From: Nitrospira sp.
Lineage (GTDB): Bacteria; Nitrospirota; Nitrospiria; Nitrospirales; Nitrospiraceae
Direction: 5' to 3'
Assembly: GCA_019636945.1 (NCBI GenBank)
Contig: JAHBWO010000008.1
Location: 1-56,928 of the forward strand
Length of the DNA: 56,928 bases
How positions within the stretch are numbered: the first letter of the stretch is position 1; each line of letters starts with the position of its first letter. A model generated the notes under the pieces. The model was not told the DNA's origin and made no database searches. It saw only the letters and a list, made by a program, of their open reading frames with translations. Shown here in pieces: positions 27,258 to 36,319 of the stretch. Both the position numbers and the translations under genes were made by a program.

Positions 27258-28451
27258 CTATGACTGTCCCTTTCCACTTCCCAGTTGAGATGCCAACCCA
27301 GCAATCTCGCCCAATTTTCTCACAAGCTCCTCAAAACGCTTCGTCGCACTCTCAGCGGACTGCTCCGCTTCCAGTACGCGCTGTGCAAGCACTCCATTAC
27401 GTTCACGTTCCGAGACAAGAAGTCCCTCCAACTCGGGGATTCTGGCAGTCACTTTTTCCAATTCCTGTATTCGCTCGGCTGTTTCGGTCTCTTTCTTTCG
27501 TTTGGTCGAGAGCTCGGCTTCGAGCGCCGCACGTGCATGCTGAAGATCCACGATCTGCTGCCGATCCGTCGCCAGCCGCGCTTCTGTATCCTTCACCTTT
27601 GCGGAGATCCCTTCCAAATCGGCAAGCTGTTGAACAAGTTGTTCGGCAGCAGCCCGTTCAGCTTCCAAAGACGATTCCAATTCTGCCACCCGACTCGACG
27701 TCGCCTGTGAATTCAACAAGGCCTGCTTGAGTGAGTTGACGACATCTTGTTCTGACTTGAACGCTGCTTCCAGCTCAGGGATTCTTGCAGCCTGCCGCTC
27801 AAGTATCGTCACCGTCTGCTGCAAATCGCTCACTCGCTGACGTTCCATCGTCAGTTGCGATTCGATTTCTTTGGCTCGAACAAGTTGTGCTGTGAGCGCG
27901 GCCACCCGATCGTTGAGCTCCTCCGAACGAGTACGCTCACCCTGCAGTTGGCGTTCCAGCTCTCTAAGGTGATTCGCCTCCGGAGGTTCACTCTTCGACG
28001 GCTGTCCCGATGCGGGAAGACTACTCTCTGCCGCTGTGCCGGGAACGGAGGTCGGTGAACTAAGGGCGACGGGAGATGACTCCTGTTTTTTTGCCAGAAG
28101 CTCGAAGACTCGATCTTTGAGAGACGTACCTTGGAATGGCTTCTTCAAGACCCCATCGGCTCGACAAGACTCTGCCTGCTTGGTCACTTCATCATTCACG
28201 ATACCGGAGATCAGAAGGACAGGCGTCGTCGAAAGCGCGGCCTGCCCGCGGACAAACGCACAGACTTCGTACCCGCTTTTGTCCGGCATGATGACATCCG
28301 ACACGACCACGTCGGGTTGTTCTTTCGCAAGATAGGCGAGGGCCTCTTCTCCATTGGCGGCAAGCGCGACATGAAAACCAGCCTCCGTGAGCAGTCGCTC
28401 CGCCACTTTTCGTACTGCGATACTGTCATCCGCAATTAGGATCTTCGGCAT
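27258..28451 (-). CDS. response regulator receiver fused to a long coiled coil
   Basis: A 397-residue protein. Residues 1-118 are a REC domain with the acidic pocket 'ADDS' (D8, D9), phospho-acceptor D52 in 'VVVSDVIMP' and lysine ~104 in 'GVLKKPF'. A short linker (about 120-165) is rich in Ser and Pro. Residues about 165-385 are a near-continuous coiled coil with heptads ('LERQLQGERTRSEELNDRVAALTAQL...'). No output enzyme or DNA-binding domain is visible. Phosphorylation could alter assembly or localisation, in the manner of scaffold-type regulators; this is inference. Confidence 0.88.
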   Translation of the reverse strand: MPKILIADDSIAVRKVAERLLTEAGFHVALAANGEEALAYLAKEQPDVVVSDVIMPDKSGYEVCAFVRGQAALSTTPVLLISGIVNDEVTKQAESCRADGVLKKPFQGTSLKDRVFELLAKKQESSPVALSSPTSVPGTAAESSLPASGQPSKSEPPEANHLRELERQLQGERTRSEELNDRVAALTAQLVRAKEIESQLTMERQRVSDLQQTVTILERQAARIPELEAAFKSEQDVVNSLKQALLNSQATSSRVAELESSLEAERAAAEQLVQQLADLEGISAKVKDTEARLATDRQQIVDLQHARAALEAELSTKRKKETETAERIQELEKVTARIPELEGLLVSERERNGVLAQRVLEAEQSAESATKRFEELVRKLGEIAGLASQLGSGKGQS

Positions 28452-28469
28452 GCTCGCACCTTTCCTTCG

Positions 28470-28937
28470 TCACGCGACCAACGGGTATCGCCACGAACCC
28501 ATCCCCAATCTAGACACCGCAAGAATCGGAACTTCTTCCTGGCCATGAGCGTAGCTTCCTTCGGCTGGCACATCGTTATCTCGGTAGGGCTGAATCATTG
28601 AGAGATCAAGAGTCTGTAGAACCGGGATCTCTTCATCGATACAGATCGCCATATCGCCTAATGAATGTTTCACCCTAAGACACAAGAGACTGTTTCCCTG
28701 CATGGTACGTTGTAGCACTCCAGCCAAATCAAAAACTGGAAGGACGGTTTGGTTAAGCCGAACCACGGCTGAAACAAAGGGAGTTCCCCCGGATACGGGG
28801 ATCGACTCACGCCATTGGGAAATACCTCCAACCTCCAACGTCCTCACCGCTAGCCGTCTTCCTCCTACAGAAAACACCAAGAGATGCCATGATCGAGGCG
28901 TTTCACGGTGCTGAGCATGGCCGGACGTTCTCAGCAT
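28470..28937 (-). CDS. CheW-like coupling protein
   Basis: A 155-residue single-domain protein. 'HLLVFSVGGRRLAVRTLEVGGISQW' at about 17-42 is the first CheW subdomain, and 'PFVSAVVRLNQTVLPVFDLAGVLQ' the Gly/Pro-containing central strand set ('G.v.lRG..vpvidL' in CheW). 'CLRVKHSLGDMAICIDEEI' completes the fold. It is more diverged than the CheW at 34863-35384. Its start overlaps the preceding CheW stop by 7 bp. Such extra CheW proteins may couple different receptors to the same CheA. Confidence 0.75.
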   Translation of the reverse strand: MLRTSGHAQHRETPRSWHLLVFSVGGRRLAVRTLEVGGISQWRESIPVSGGTPFVSAVVRLNQTVLPVFDLAGVLQRTMQGNSLLCLRVKHSLGDMAICIDEEIPVLQTLDLSMIQPYRDNDVPAEGSYAHGQEEVPILAVSRLGMGSWRYPLVA

Positions 28938-29464
28938 GTCTGGTTCTTGCTTTGCATAGTTCCTTGCAAAGCCACAACGGATTCCGTTCCCTGAGACTCG
29001 GTCCTTGCCTCCCCCTCAAGCTGTTCTTCAAGTACCCATGCAGTATTCAGTATGAGTGCCACACTGTGGTCAAAGAGGATCATACCTCGATACCATCTTC
29101 GTTCCGGTCCACGGAACTGTGCAGGAAGAGGCAAAACTTGAGGCTTACCGGCCTCAAGAATGCCATGGACCTTCTGAACACGCACGCAACCTCGGCACTT
29201 CCCATTTGCAAGGAGCACCCCTTCGGTCTCATCCCATTGCCTCGCGCCTCCAAGATTAAGCCGCACGGCAAGATCGACCACGGGATAGGGTACGCCTTTC
29301 ACAACTGGAGGGTGAAGGAACTCACAGTCCTGGCCGGTTAGTACCCCCTGGGAATGTTCAGCTTCGAAGGCCAAATATCTCCCGCCTATCGTTGTGATGA
29401 TCAAACATGGCGGAGAAGTAGAAGCGGATGTGACAGGCTCCTCTGTCTTCTCCGAAACACTCAT
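28931..29464 (-). CDS. CheW-like coupling protein
   Basis: A CheW-like protein of 177 residues from an ATG at 29464 (MSVSEKTEEPVTS), which has GAAGG upstream. A longer frame opens from a TTG at 29545, overlapping the end of cheA, and is less likely. The domain runs from 'CLIITTIGGRYLAFEAEHSQGVL' to the C-terminus. The central part reads 'GVPYPVVDLAVRLNLG' where CheW has 'RG.v.PVIDLr..lg'. It lies between cheA and another CheW and has diverged from both. Confidence 0.72.
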   Translation of the reverse strand: MSVSEKTEEPVTSASTSPPCLIITTIGGRYLAFEAEHSQGVLTGQDCEFLHPPVVKGVPYPVVDLAVRLNLGGARQWDETEGVLLANGKCRGCVRVQKVHGILEAGKPQVLPLPAQFRGPERRWYRGMILFDHSVALILNTAWVLEEQLEGEARTESQGTESVVALQGTMQSKNQTC

Positions 29465-29534
29465 AACAACGCCTTCGGGGCCATTCTCCGCAACAATTCG
29501 TATTTCGTCAATCAATCCAAAGCTTTCCGCACGG

Positions 29535-32500
29535 TTACTTGCCAAGCGTTCGTGCTGGCCCTACCCATCGTTCGACTTCCTGAAGCAGCATCCGCTCTTC
29601 AACGGGCTTGGCGATGTAGGAATTCGCCCCAATATTGATCGCCATCTGTCGGTGCTTGTCCCCTGCCCGCGTCGTCATCACAACTACAGGCGTTTCACGA
29701 GTTTCAGAGCGTCTTCGTAAGGCTTGAATCACTTCAAATCCGTTCAGTTTCGGCATTTCGAGGTCGGTCAAAATCATACTGTATGGGAAGGCCGATGCCT
29801 TACGGAGTCCGTCTTCTCCATCAACAGCCGTATCAACCTGATACCCCGCTGACTCCAACATTTTCCCAACAAACTTTCGAATACTCAGGGAATCGTCGAC
29901 CAATAACAGGCGAACATCCTGCGGCTCAGCAGTCCTCACCAGATCGGGAACCACGTCTTGTGGCCGAACCTGGCTTTTCGAAATCACGGCCTGTACACGT
30001 GACTCCTTACTGTCTCGCCCAACCAGTCGTGTTGGATCTATCACTAAAATGACTCGCCCTTCTGGATCGATCGTCGCTCCCCCAAAAAACGAATGCACGA
30101 GCGGTTTCAATTGACCCAATGATTTAATGACGACTTCTTGTCTGCCCAATAGCTCATCGACGGCTAACCCAATCGGCCCCCCGGCCGTACGGACGATGAC
30201 GACCGGCACCGTTCCACTAACAGTGCACCACTCCCTTCGAAGTACATGCTGTAACGACTGCACCTCAATGATTTGTTCACCGACCTGCAAGACGGTACGC
30301 TCACCTTCCACTCTCCATGACGATGGGGTCGGCATGGTCACTTCCTGAATATTGAGCAATGGGATGGCGTAACGTTCAGCACCGGCCCGTACAATCAGGG
30401 CCGTGGCTATCAGCAGTGTGACCGGAAGGCTCAGGGTAAATTTCGTTCCGACACCGGGTTCTGACTCCACGGTAATATGGCCGTTCATACCTTCAATGAC
30501 CCGCTTCACAACATCCAGCCCTACTCCACGTCCCGCCTGATCGCCGACCTTCTCAGCCGTTGAAAATCCCGGAAGAAAAATCGATTGTAGAAGCTCGGCA
30601 TCGGAGATGGTTTCGATCTGTTGTGCACCGGCCAGTCCCATCTTGACCACCTTGGCCCGTATTTTAGCTAAATCCAACCCTGCTCCATCGTCCTCCACCT
30701 CAATGATCATGGAATTTCCACGATGCGCGGCATGTAAGTGGATGGTACCGACTGGCGGCTTACCTTTGGCGAGTCGATCGGCTGGCGGTTCGATCCCATG
30801 ATAGACGGCATTCCGTACCAGATGGACGAGAGGATCCACCAAACGCTCCACAACACTTGTATCAACTTCCGTCTGCTCACCTGACGTCACCAAGGTCACT
30901 TCTTTGTTTGAGGCACGCGCAATCTCTCGGATGGCACGCCGAAATCGTGTAAATGGGGTCCCGATCGGAACCATGCGAGCATGAGCAATTTCGTCTCGCA
31001 TTAAGAGAGTCAGTTGCTGCAACTGGCTCATATCGTCGTGTGCTCGATGAATCGAGCCATCCAGCTGCGCTAATGACTCGCTGATATCGGCCGTCACTTC
31101 GCTAATACGTCGAGCGAGGATATTGAAGTCGTCATACTTATCAAGTTCGAGGCTGCCGAAATCACCGAATGCCATCGGTCCCTGCATCGCAACCGCCGTC
31201 TCAGCCTGGGGCGTCTCCCGATAGGTAAAGGTATGCTTATCCGAAAAAGACTGAACGGAGTCGACCAACCGGGACTTGAAGACCAAAACCTGTTGTGACA
31301 GTTGTTCGAGGACTCGTAACCGTTGTTCCAATCGCCCTCGCCCAATGACCAATTCTCCCACGAGATTCATAAGACGTTCGAGTCGTCCATAACTGACACG
31401 AATGACTTCACGATCTTCCAATGACCTCGCCTCTGTCGGCTTGTCTTTCTCGACGGGCTCCATCGCCGAGATCGGAGATGATGCAGAGTCTCGTGACGAC
31501 ACAGCCACTGGAACTGCAGGCGTCACGTCACCGGAGGTTTGTTGGTCTAATCGCTTGAGGTCGGACCGGGTCGCGTCAAACCGTTGCCTGGTGCCCGATA
31601 CTGCGCCGAGGTCTCTTCGCATCAGTACCCGCACCACATCGACTGAACGAAGGATAAGGTCCGTGTGGCCTGACTGTACGACCAGTCGACCATCGCGAAC
31701 GGCTCCCATAAAGTCTTCCACATGATGCACAAGATCGCCGATTGATTGAAATCCAACGGTGTAGGCGGAACCTTTCAGCGTATGCGCTGTGCGGAAAAGC
31801 TGATTGATCAGCTCCCTATTCTGAGGTTCTTTGTCCAAACGCAGAAGATTCGATTCCAAAAGTTCAAGATATTCTTGTGCTTCAGGAACGAAATACGAGA
31901 GGGCTTCAGGATCAAGATCAGGAAGCAGATACGCATCAGACAAGTCTACAGGAGGCACTTCCACACTGACGACCGGTTCGGGTCTTACGGGACTAGCTGA
32001 GACGACATCGGGTCCCGTCGGTCCTCCGCTCAATAGACCGACCGAGAGCGTCCCCTCACACATCTGCATGAGTTGGTGGATCAGAACCGGAACATCACGC
32101 TGCAGTTGATAACCTCCTTGAGGATCACGTCGCAAGAGAAGCCGAACTGTTCGCGTTGCGCACTCAAACACCTCAAGCATCGAGTCGGACAACACCAGAC
32201 GTTTGTCTCTTACCGCGATCATGCCATCTTCCATCGGACGGGCAATATCTCCAATGACCTGGAAGCCAACCGTATAGGCAGACCCTTTCAAGGTATGGGT
32301 GGCACGAAAGAGACGATAGATGGCATCGTCATTGTCACGCGCTGCACGAAGAATTCGAACCAAGTCATCGATCGTCTGGAGATACTCTTCCGCTTCCGGA
32401 ATAAAATAGGATAGGATCTCAACGTCGAGAATAGGGTGAACATACTCCAAACTGACTGATACTGCGGGCGGCAAAACCTGAAGCCGTTCGAGCGACTCAA

Positions 32501-32864
32501 GACAGCGTGTCACGACATCCTGATCTTCACGACCATCGCGACCAATCTGCTGGATCAAGTCCACCAATCCAGCGACGACCTCCCGCATCACACTCACAAC
32601 CGTAGGCCAGTCCGTTGGCGCAATGTCGTTCGCACGCTCGAGGATTACTTCAAGCTCAGCAGATAGTCGAGATACTCCCCCGTAGCCATAGAGGGCAGCG
32701 GCTCCTCGAAGGCGATGGGCGACAATGTAGTGTTCATAGACTTCGTGCGGAGGGGGGATCAGCTCGCCGTTGGTACGTAATGCTTCTCCTAATACTCTGG
32801 TTCCATCCGATGCTTCGGAGACAAAGACTCGAATCAAATCAGACTGATTAGACTCCGCTCCCAT
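29535..32864 (-). CDS. hybrid CheA histidine kinase (three Hpt domains, kinase, CheW-like, REC)
   Basis: A 1109-residue chemosensory kinase. Three Hpt domains have their histidines at H50 ('AHRLRGAAAL'), H190 ('ATHTLKGSAYTVGF') and H361 ('TAHTLKGSAYTVGF'). The dimerisation segment starts near 490 ('YGRLERLMNLVGELVIGRGRLEQ'). The kinase core has N-box 'HLVRNAVYHGIE', 'VEDDGAGLDL' and 'GRGVGLDVVKRVIEGMNGHITVES'. A CheW-like domain (P5) follows, and the last ~125 residues are a receiver with 'LLVDDS' and phospho-acceptor 'ILTDLEMPKLNG'. This layout, with several Hpt and a terminal REC, is typical of ChpA (type IV pilus) kinases, not flagellar CheA. All catalytic residues look intact. Confidence 0.95.
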   Translation of the reverse strand: MGAESNQSDLIRVFVSEASDGTRVLGEALRTNGELIPPPHEVYEHYIVAHRLRGAAALYGYGGVSRLSAELEVILERANDIAPTDWPTVVSVMREVVAGLVDLIQQIGRDGREDQDVVTRCLESLERLQVLPPAVSVSLEYVHPILDVEILSYFIPEAEEYLQTIDDLVRILRAARDNDDAIYRLFRATHTLKGSAYTVGFQVIGDIARPMEDGMIAVRDKRLVLSDSMLEVFECATRTVRLLLRRDPQGGYQLQRDVPVLIHQLMQMCEGTLSVGLLSGGPTGPDVVSASPVRPEPVVSVEVPPVDLSDAYLLPDLDPEALSYFVPEAQEYLELLESNLLRLDKEPQNRELINQLFRTAHTLKGSAYTVGFQSIGDLVHHVEDFMGAVRDGRLVVQSGHTDLILRSVDVVRVLMRRDLGAVSGTRQRFDATRSDLKRLDQQTSGDVTPAVPVAVSSRDSASSPISAMEPVEKDKPTEARSLEDREVIRVSYGRLERLMNLVGELVIGRGRLEQRLRVLEQLSQQVLVFKSRLVDSVQSFSDKHTFTYRETPQAETAVAMQGPMAFGDFGSLELDKYDDFNILARRISEVTADISESLAQLDGSIHRAHDDMSQLQQLTLLMRDEIAHARMVPIGTPFTRFRRAIREIARASNKEVTLVTSGEQTEVDTSVVERLVDPLVHLVRNAVYHGIEPPADRLAKGKPPVGTIHLHAAHRGNSMIIEVEDDGAGLDLAKIRAKVVKMGLAGAQQIETISDAELLQSIFLPGFSTAEKVGDQAGRGVGLDVVKRVIEGMNGHITVESEPGVGTKFTLSLPVTLLIATALIVRAGAERYAIPLLNIQEVTMPTPSSWRVEGERTVLQVGEQIIEVQSLQHVLRREWCTVSGTVPVVIVRTAGGPIGLAVDELLGRQEVVIKSLGQLKPLVHSFFGGATIDPEGRVILVIDPTRLVGRDSKESRVQAVISKSQVRPQDVVPDLVRTAEPQDVRLLLVDDSLSIRKFVGKMLESAGYQVDTAVDGEDGLRKASAFPYSMILTDLEMPKLNGFEVIQALRRRSETRETPVVVMTTRAGDKHRQMAINIGANSYIAKPVEERMLLQEVERWVGPARTLGK

Positions 32865-32912
32865 TGGTGTGCATCTATACTGACGAGGAGATGCGTGCTC
32901 GCTCCTGGTCCA

Positions 32913-34802
32913 TTAGGTCAATTTAAATTGTGATACCGAGGCCGTGAGCCCTTCGGCCAACTTCACCATATCTTCTACCGTGGCCCGCGCCGAGTCGGTT
33001 GCTTTTTGCGTCGCAATGGCACCTCCCGTAAAATCTTTGATTGATCGACCGACTTGATCCGTGGATACCGTCTGGGTCGTTGCGGCCGCCGCAATGCTCT
33101 GGGCAAGCTCCGCAGACCGTTGCGCGATCGTTGAAATCTCTTTGAATACATCACCAGTCCGCAAGGCTGAGGCGGATCCTGCCTCTACCGCCTGCGTTTC
33201 ATGTTCCATCGCCACGACGGCGTGCTGCGTCTCGCTCTGAATCACCTTCACGAGATCCGCGATTTCACGGGTTGCGTTCGTCGAGCTTTCGGCGAGCTTT
33301 CGAACCTGGTCGGCCACGACACCAAATCGAGCACCGGCTTCGCCTGCCCCTGCGGCTTCGATCGCCGCATTCAACGCAAGTAAGTTGGTCTGATTGGCGA
33401 TTTCGCGAATTGTGGAGACGATCTGGGAAATTTCCAAGGAGCGATCACCAAGAGCCTTGACCTGCTTCGACATCCGTTGAACCGCTGATCGAATACGCTG
33501 CATGTCCTGCACGGTTTCCTGCACCGCAACTCGGCCATCTTCTGTTGCTTTTAGCACCTGGCGTGCTGAGTCGGAAGAAGCTCCAGCCGTTTCCGCCACT
33601 TGTCTCATGGAAACTGCGAGTTGTTCCACCGCGGTGAGCGTCTTCATCGATTCATCAGCTTGGTGCTTGGCAGTACCAGCCATCTGGCCGGAATTCTCTC
33701 GCAATGCCCCGGCTGATCGATTCACGCGTTCGGCCGATTCTCGGACTTGCTTCATCAATTGCGCGAATCGTTGGATCATGAGGTTAAAACCGTCCGCCAA
33801 ATTTCCGAACATATCAGCCGTGACTTCGCCGCGTTTGGTCAAGTCTCCCTTCCCGACATCGGACACGAGGACCAGAAACTGCACCAACCGTTTCTGCATG
33901 GTATCCCGCTCTTCTTCGGTAGAAACCAGGCTCGTGAGCCGGTCGAGCATAATGTTGAACGCCTTAGCCAAATGCCCGATCTCGTCGTTGCTCTCAAGTC
34001 TGGCTCGAGCTTGAAGATTCCCTGCTGCAGCTTGTTGGGCGACATCGGCAACATGCGTGATGTTTCGCGCGATAGAGCCGGCGAGGTAGAATCCGATTAT
34101 GCCGGCCAACACAAGCGCCAATAACGAACCGGCCAGAACGACGTTCGTCCGATGGGAGGCTTCAGCTTGCCCGTTGTCGTTCATTTCTCTTGCCACGTCG
34201 AGGATCGTCGTCATGAGCTCCCGAACCCGTAGAGTCGCCGCGTTGTATTTATTCGCAACATCAGCGGACAATGCCAACTGTGCTACTTCGCGCATGCTCT
34301 GTTTCTGTTCTTCGGTAAGAGATGATTTGAAGCTCTCCGCAAATGCACCCACCGCACCCTCTGTCGCGGAAAAATATTCACGCAATGCTTGGTGAAGACT
34401 GGCGAGATCTTTACTTTCACTCCGACCACTGGTTGATTCATGCAACTGAGATGTCTGATACGCATTCAGGGGGATCAATGTCTGTTTCTTGAGTTCGGCC
34501 AGCCCAGCGAGCGCTTGATCAAACTCGTTCTTTCCAACCTGACGTCCTACATTGAGGAGCGCGCTATGATAGAGACCGAGGTTGGTACTGGCGATTCCGA
34601 CATTTGATAGCGCTAAGGTCGATCCGTTGTAGATCGACTGTAACTCTCCCTTGACCGTATGAAGTCCCATCAGGCCGACAAGACCAACTGAGATCATGAT
34701 GAGACCGACAGCGGAAAACCCGAGGATTAACTTCGGCAGAGTCTTGAGGTTCTGAAACCATGACGGCGACGGTCGAACCGTCGATTTGCTATTCCTGGCC
34801 AT
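32913..34802 (-). CDS. methyl-accepting chemotaxis protein (4-helix sensor, tandem HAMP)
   Basis: A 629-residue receptor. TM1 is at about 24-46 and TM2 at about 220-243, enclosing a four-helix periplasmic sensor. A HAMP domain (about 243-296) is followed by a second HAMP-like segment (about 303-356), then the cytoplasmic signalling coil with its tip at about 466-505 ('[42 protein letters not shown]'). In the tip the usual AARAGE reads AAGAGE, as seen in PilJ-like receptors where the Arg is not kept. There is no C-terminal pentapeptide for CheR docking. The gene is directly upstream of cheA and downstream of a CheW, like pilJ. Confidence 0.93.
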   Translation of the reverse strand: MARNSKSTVRPSPSWFQNLKTLPKLILGFSAVGLIMISVGLVGLMGLHTVKGELQSIYNGSTLALSNVGIASTNLGLYHSALLNVGRQVGKNEFDQALAGLAELKKQTLIPLNAYQTSQLHESTSGRSESKDLASLHQALREYFSATEGAVGAFAESFKSSLTEEQKQSMREVAQLALSADVANKYNAATLRVRELMTTILDVAREMNDNGQAEASHRTNVVLAGSLLALVLAGIIGFYLAGSIARNITHVADVAQQAAAGNLQARARLESNDEIGHLAKAFNIMLDRLTSLVSTEEERDTMQKRLVQFLVLVSDVGKGDLTKRGEVTADMFGNLADGFNLMIQRFAQLMKQVRESAERVNRSAGALRENSGQMAGTAKHQADESMKTLTAVEQLAVSMRQVAETAGASSDSARQVLKATEDGRVAVQETVQDMQRIRSAVQRMSKQVKALGDRSLEISQIVSTIREIANQTNLLALNAAIEAAGAGEAGARFGVVADQVRKLAESSTNATREIADLVKVIQSETQHAVVAMEHETQAVEAGSASALRTGDVFKEISTIAQRSAELAQSIAAAATTQTVSTDQVGRSIKDFTGGAIATQKATDSARATVEDMVKLAEGLTASVSQFKLT

Positions 34803-34862
34803 ACCCTACATCCTCCTCCACGCGATCAATCCTGCTCAGGCAACTTGACTCGGAACCACTGT

Positions 34863-35384
34863 TCACGATTTCACGGACTGGCTCACTTCCAGGGTTGCGG
34901 CTTCCACCGACGCGACCAATGCTGGAATCTCCAGCATTCCACTCACGCGGTTCTCTACCCTGATGAGGCCAGACAACAGAGATCGCTCTCCGGTCTGGGT
35001 TACACCTGAAGGATCGAGCCGGTCTTCGGGCAACATCCATCGAATTTCTGGGACATCGTCGATCAAGAGGCCGATTTGATGAGCATCATGCCGTACCACG
35101 ATTGCATATCGTGGATTGGTCGATGGCGAGACCCCCAAAGACCGTCGCAAATCCGCGAGAGGGACAACCGTCCCCCGTACATTGGCGACGCCGACCAATG
35201 ACGCCGGCATCCCGGGAACCGGTGTGATCGCATCTAACTCGAAGACCTCCCGCACATGACGAAGATCGATAGCAAAAAGTTCTCCTCCGAGAGTGACCAA
35301 ACAGGCTTTCCACGAACCTGTCGGTGTTTTCTGCTCGGATTGACCGTCGGAAACAAGACGAGGCAGCTCACATGGTAATTGCAT
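34863..35384 (-). CDS. CheW-like coupling protein (PilI-like)
   Basis: A 173-residue CheW protein, the best conserved of the three. 'ACLVTLGGELFAIDLRHVREVFELDAITPVPGMPASLVGVANVRGTVVPLADLRRSLG' includes the typical 'G.aNvRG..vPl.DLr' core. It would bridge the MCP and CheA P5 domains. By position (after a response regulator, before the MCP) it matches pilI of type IV pilus chemosensory operons. Confidence 0.9.
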   Translation of the reverse strand: MQLPCELPRLVSDGQSEQKTPTGSWKACLVTLGGELFAIDLRHVREVFELDAITPVPGMPASLVGVANVRGTVVPLADLRRSLGVSPSTNPRYAIVVRHDAHQIGLLIDDVPEIRWMLPEDRLDPSGVTQTGERSLLSGLIRVENRVSGMLEIPALVASVEAATLEVSQSVKS

Positions 35385-35413
35385 CTCGTTCCGCCCTTTG
35401 CACCATCAGCACG

Positions 35414-35776
35414 TCAACTCAGTGCACGCTTCACGGCCAGAAGAAGTTCTTCGGGCTTGAACGGTTTGACCACATGCCCGTTCGCGCCTTGCTGTTGCCC
35501 CCAGAATTTGTCGCTTTCTTGACCCTTAGACGTGCACAGGAGGATCGGAATACGACTAAATCGCATATCACTCTTCAGATCTCGACAGGCCTGAAACCCG
35601 TTTCGACCAGGCATGACGACATCCATGACGATCAGATCCGGCATTTCCTTGAAGATTTTCTCTTCAAGCTGTTCCGTGTTCGGAAACGTCACGACGGTAT
35701 GATGTGCAGCTTTGAGATACGACTCAATGAGTTGAAGCTCAGCCTGCGAATCATCAACAACCACAATCTTGCTCAT
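35414..35776 (-). CDS. single-domain response regulator (PilG/PilH/CheY-like)
   Basis: A 120-residue receiver starting MSKIVVVDDS. The acidic pair D8-D9, the phospho-acceptor D52 ('LIVMDVVMPGRNG'), the Thr in 'LLCTSKG' and the Lys in 'GHVVKPF' are all present. The open frame continues upstream to 35950, but the receiver begins exactly at 35776, where GAGAGGAACAG lies upstream. It is first in the chemosensory operon and a likely phosphorylation target of the hybrid CheA. By gene order it corresponds to PilG or PilH. Confidence 0.9.
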   Translation of the reverse strand: MSKIVVVDDSQAELQLIESYLKAAHHTVVTFPNTEQLEEKIFKEMPDLIVMDVVMPGRNGFQACRDLKSDMRFSRIPILLCTSKGQESDKFWGQQQGANGHVVKPFKPEELLLAVKRALS

Positions 35777-36289
35777 GAGACTGTTCCTCTCTGCGGAGGC
35801 AATCACCCAGGGCAACGCCAGATTCCACTTAGTGCGAGCACGAGGGCTCGATTCTTCTCTTCCTTCCTTCTTGGAACTCGCGATATCCCGCTCCCCTTTG
35901 GTCGCATCATGACACCAAAGACAAGTGAGACCGGCATACTCAGGACCCACGGCCCAGTGCGTTACGCGTAGTAATCACTTGGCTGATGAGGAACTTATCG
36001 GTGAAACCTTTCGCACCTTTAGAATGGGGCACTGGGAAGGGGCTGTGGCAACCCTCCACAATCTCGCCATCTCAATCGTAAATGGGACTCCCGGTCATCA
36101 CTGATCGGTCTACATCCGCATTGTTCAACAGCGAACTATGCTCGATTCTTCCTGTTTTTTGCAGTGTATCGCCTTGTGGACGGTTGGCAAGAAATCCGTG
36201 AATATCAGCAACTTACGCCCAGGAGGGAGCCTTTCTTCACGACAGAGGATGATGTGCAATCGGAAGAAGACAGACGGAAGAAGCAAAAG
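35777..36289. other. intergenic region upstream of the chemosensory operon, with two tiny candidate frames
   Basis: This half-kilobase spacer must contain the chemosensory promoter. A perfect 7-bp inverted repeat, CTTTGGT/ACCAAAG with an 11-bp gap (35896-35920), is a candidate operator. Two plus-strand frames read like protein without being convincing genes: one at about 35979-36104 (from a TTG, ending VATLHNLAISIVNGTPGHH) and one at 36164-36319. They could be remnants of a decayed gene. Confidence 0.4.
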
Positions 36290-36319
36290 TTACAGGGAAA
36301 ATATGCGACGATGAGATAG
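36164..36319 (+). CDS. possible small protein or gene remnant, unknown
   Basis: A GTG-initiated frame of 51 codons, read as VYRLVDGWQEIREYQQLT and ending KKQKLQGKYATMR. It is charged, with a Glu/Arg/Lys-rich second half. The frame is open upstream of the GTG. There is no good ribosome binding site, and its last 30 bp overlap the 3' end of cobQ on the other strand. It could be a real small protein or the 3' remnant of a lost gene. Confidence 0.22.
   Translation: MYRLVDGWQEIREYQQLTPRREPFFTTEDDVQSEEDRRKKQKLQGKYATMR

Noticed and set aside
35777..35950. CLWCHD (CxxCH haem-binding motif) in the upstream extension of the response-regulator frame
   Set aside because: There is no signal peptide or cytochrome fold around it, and the receiver domain starts at 35776. 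The motif is in a chance extension of the frame.
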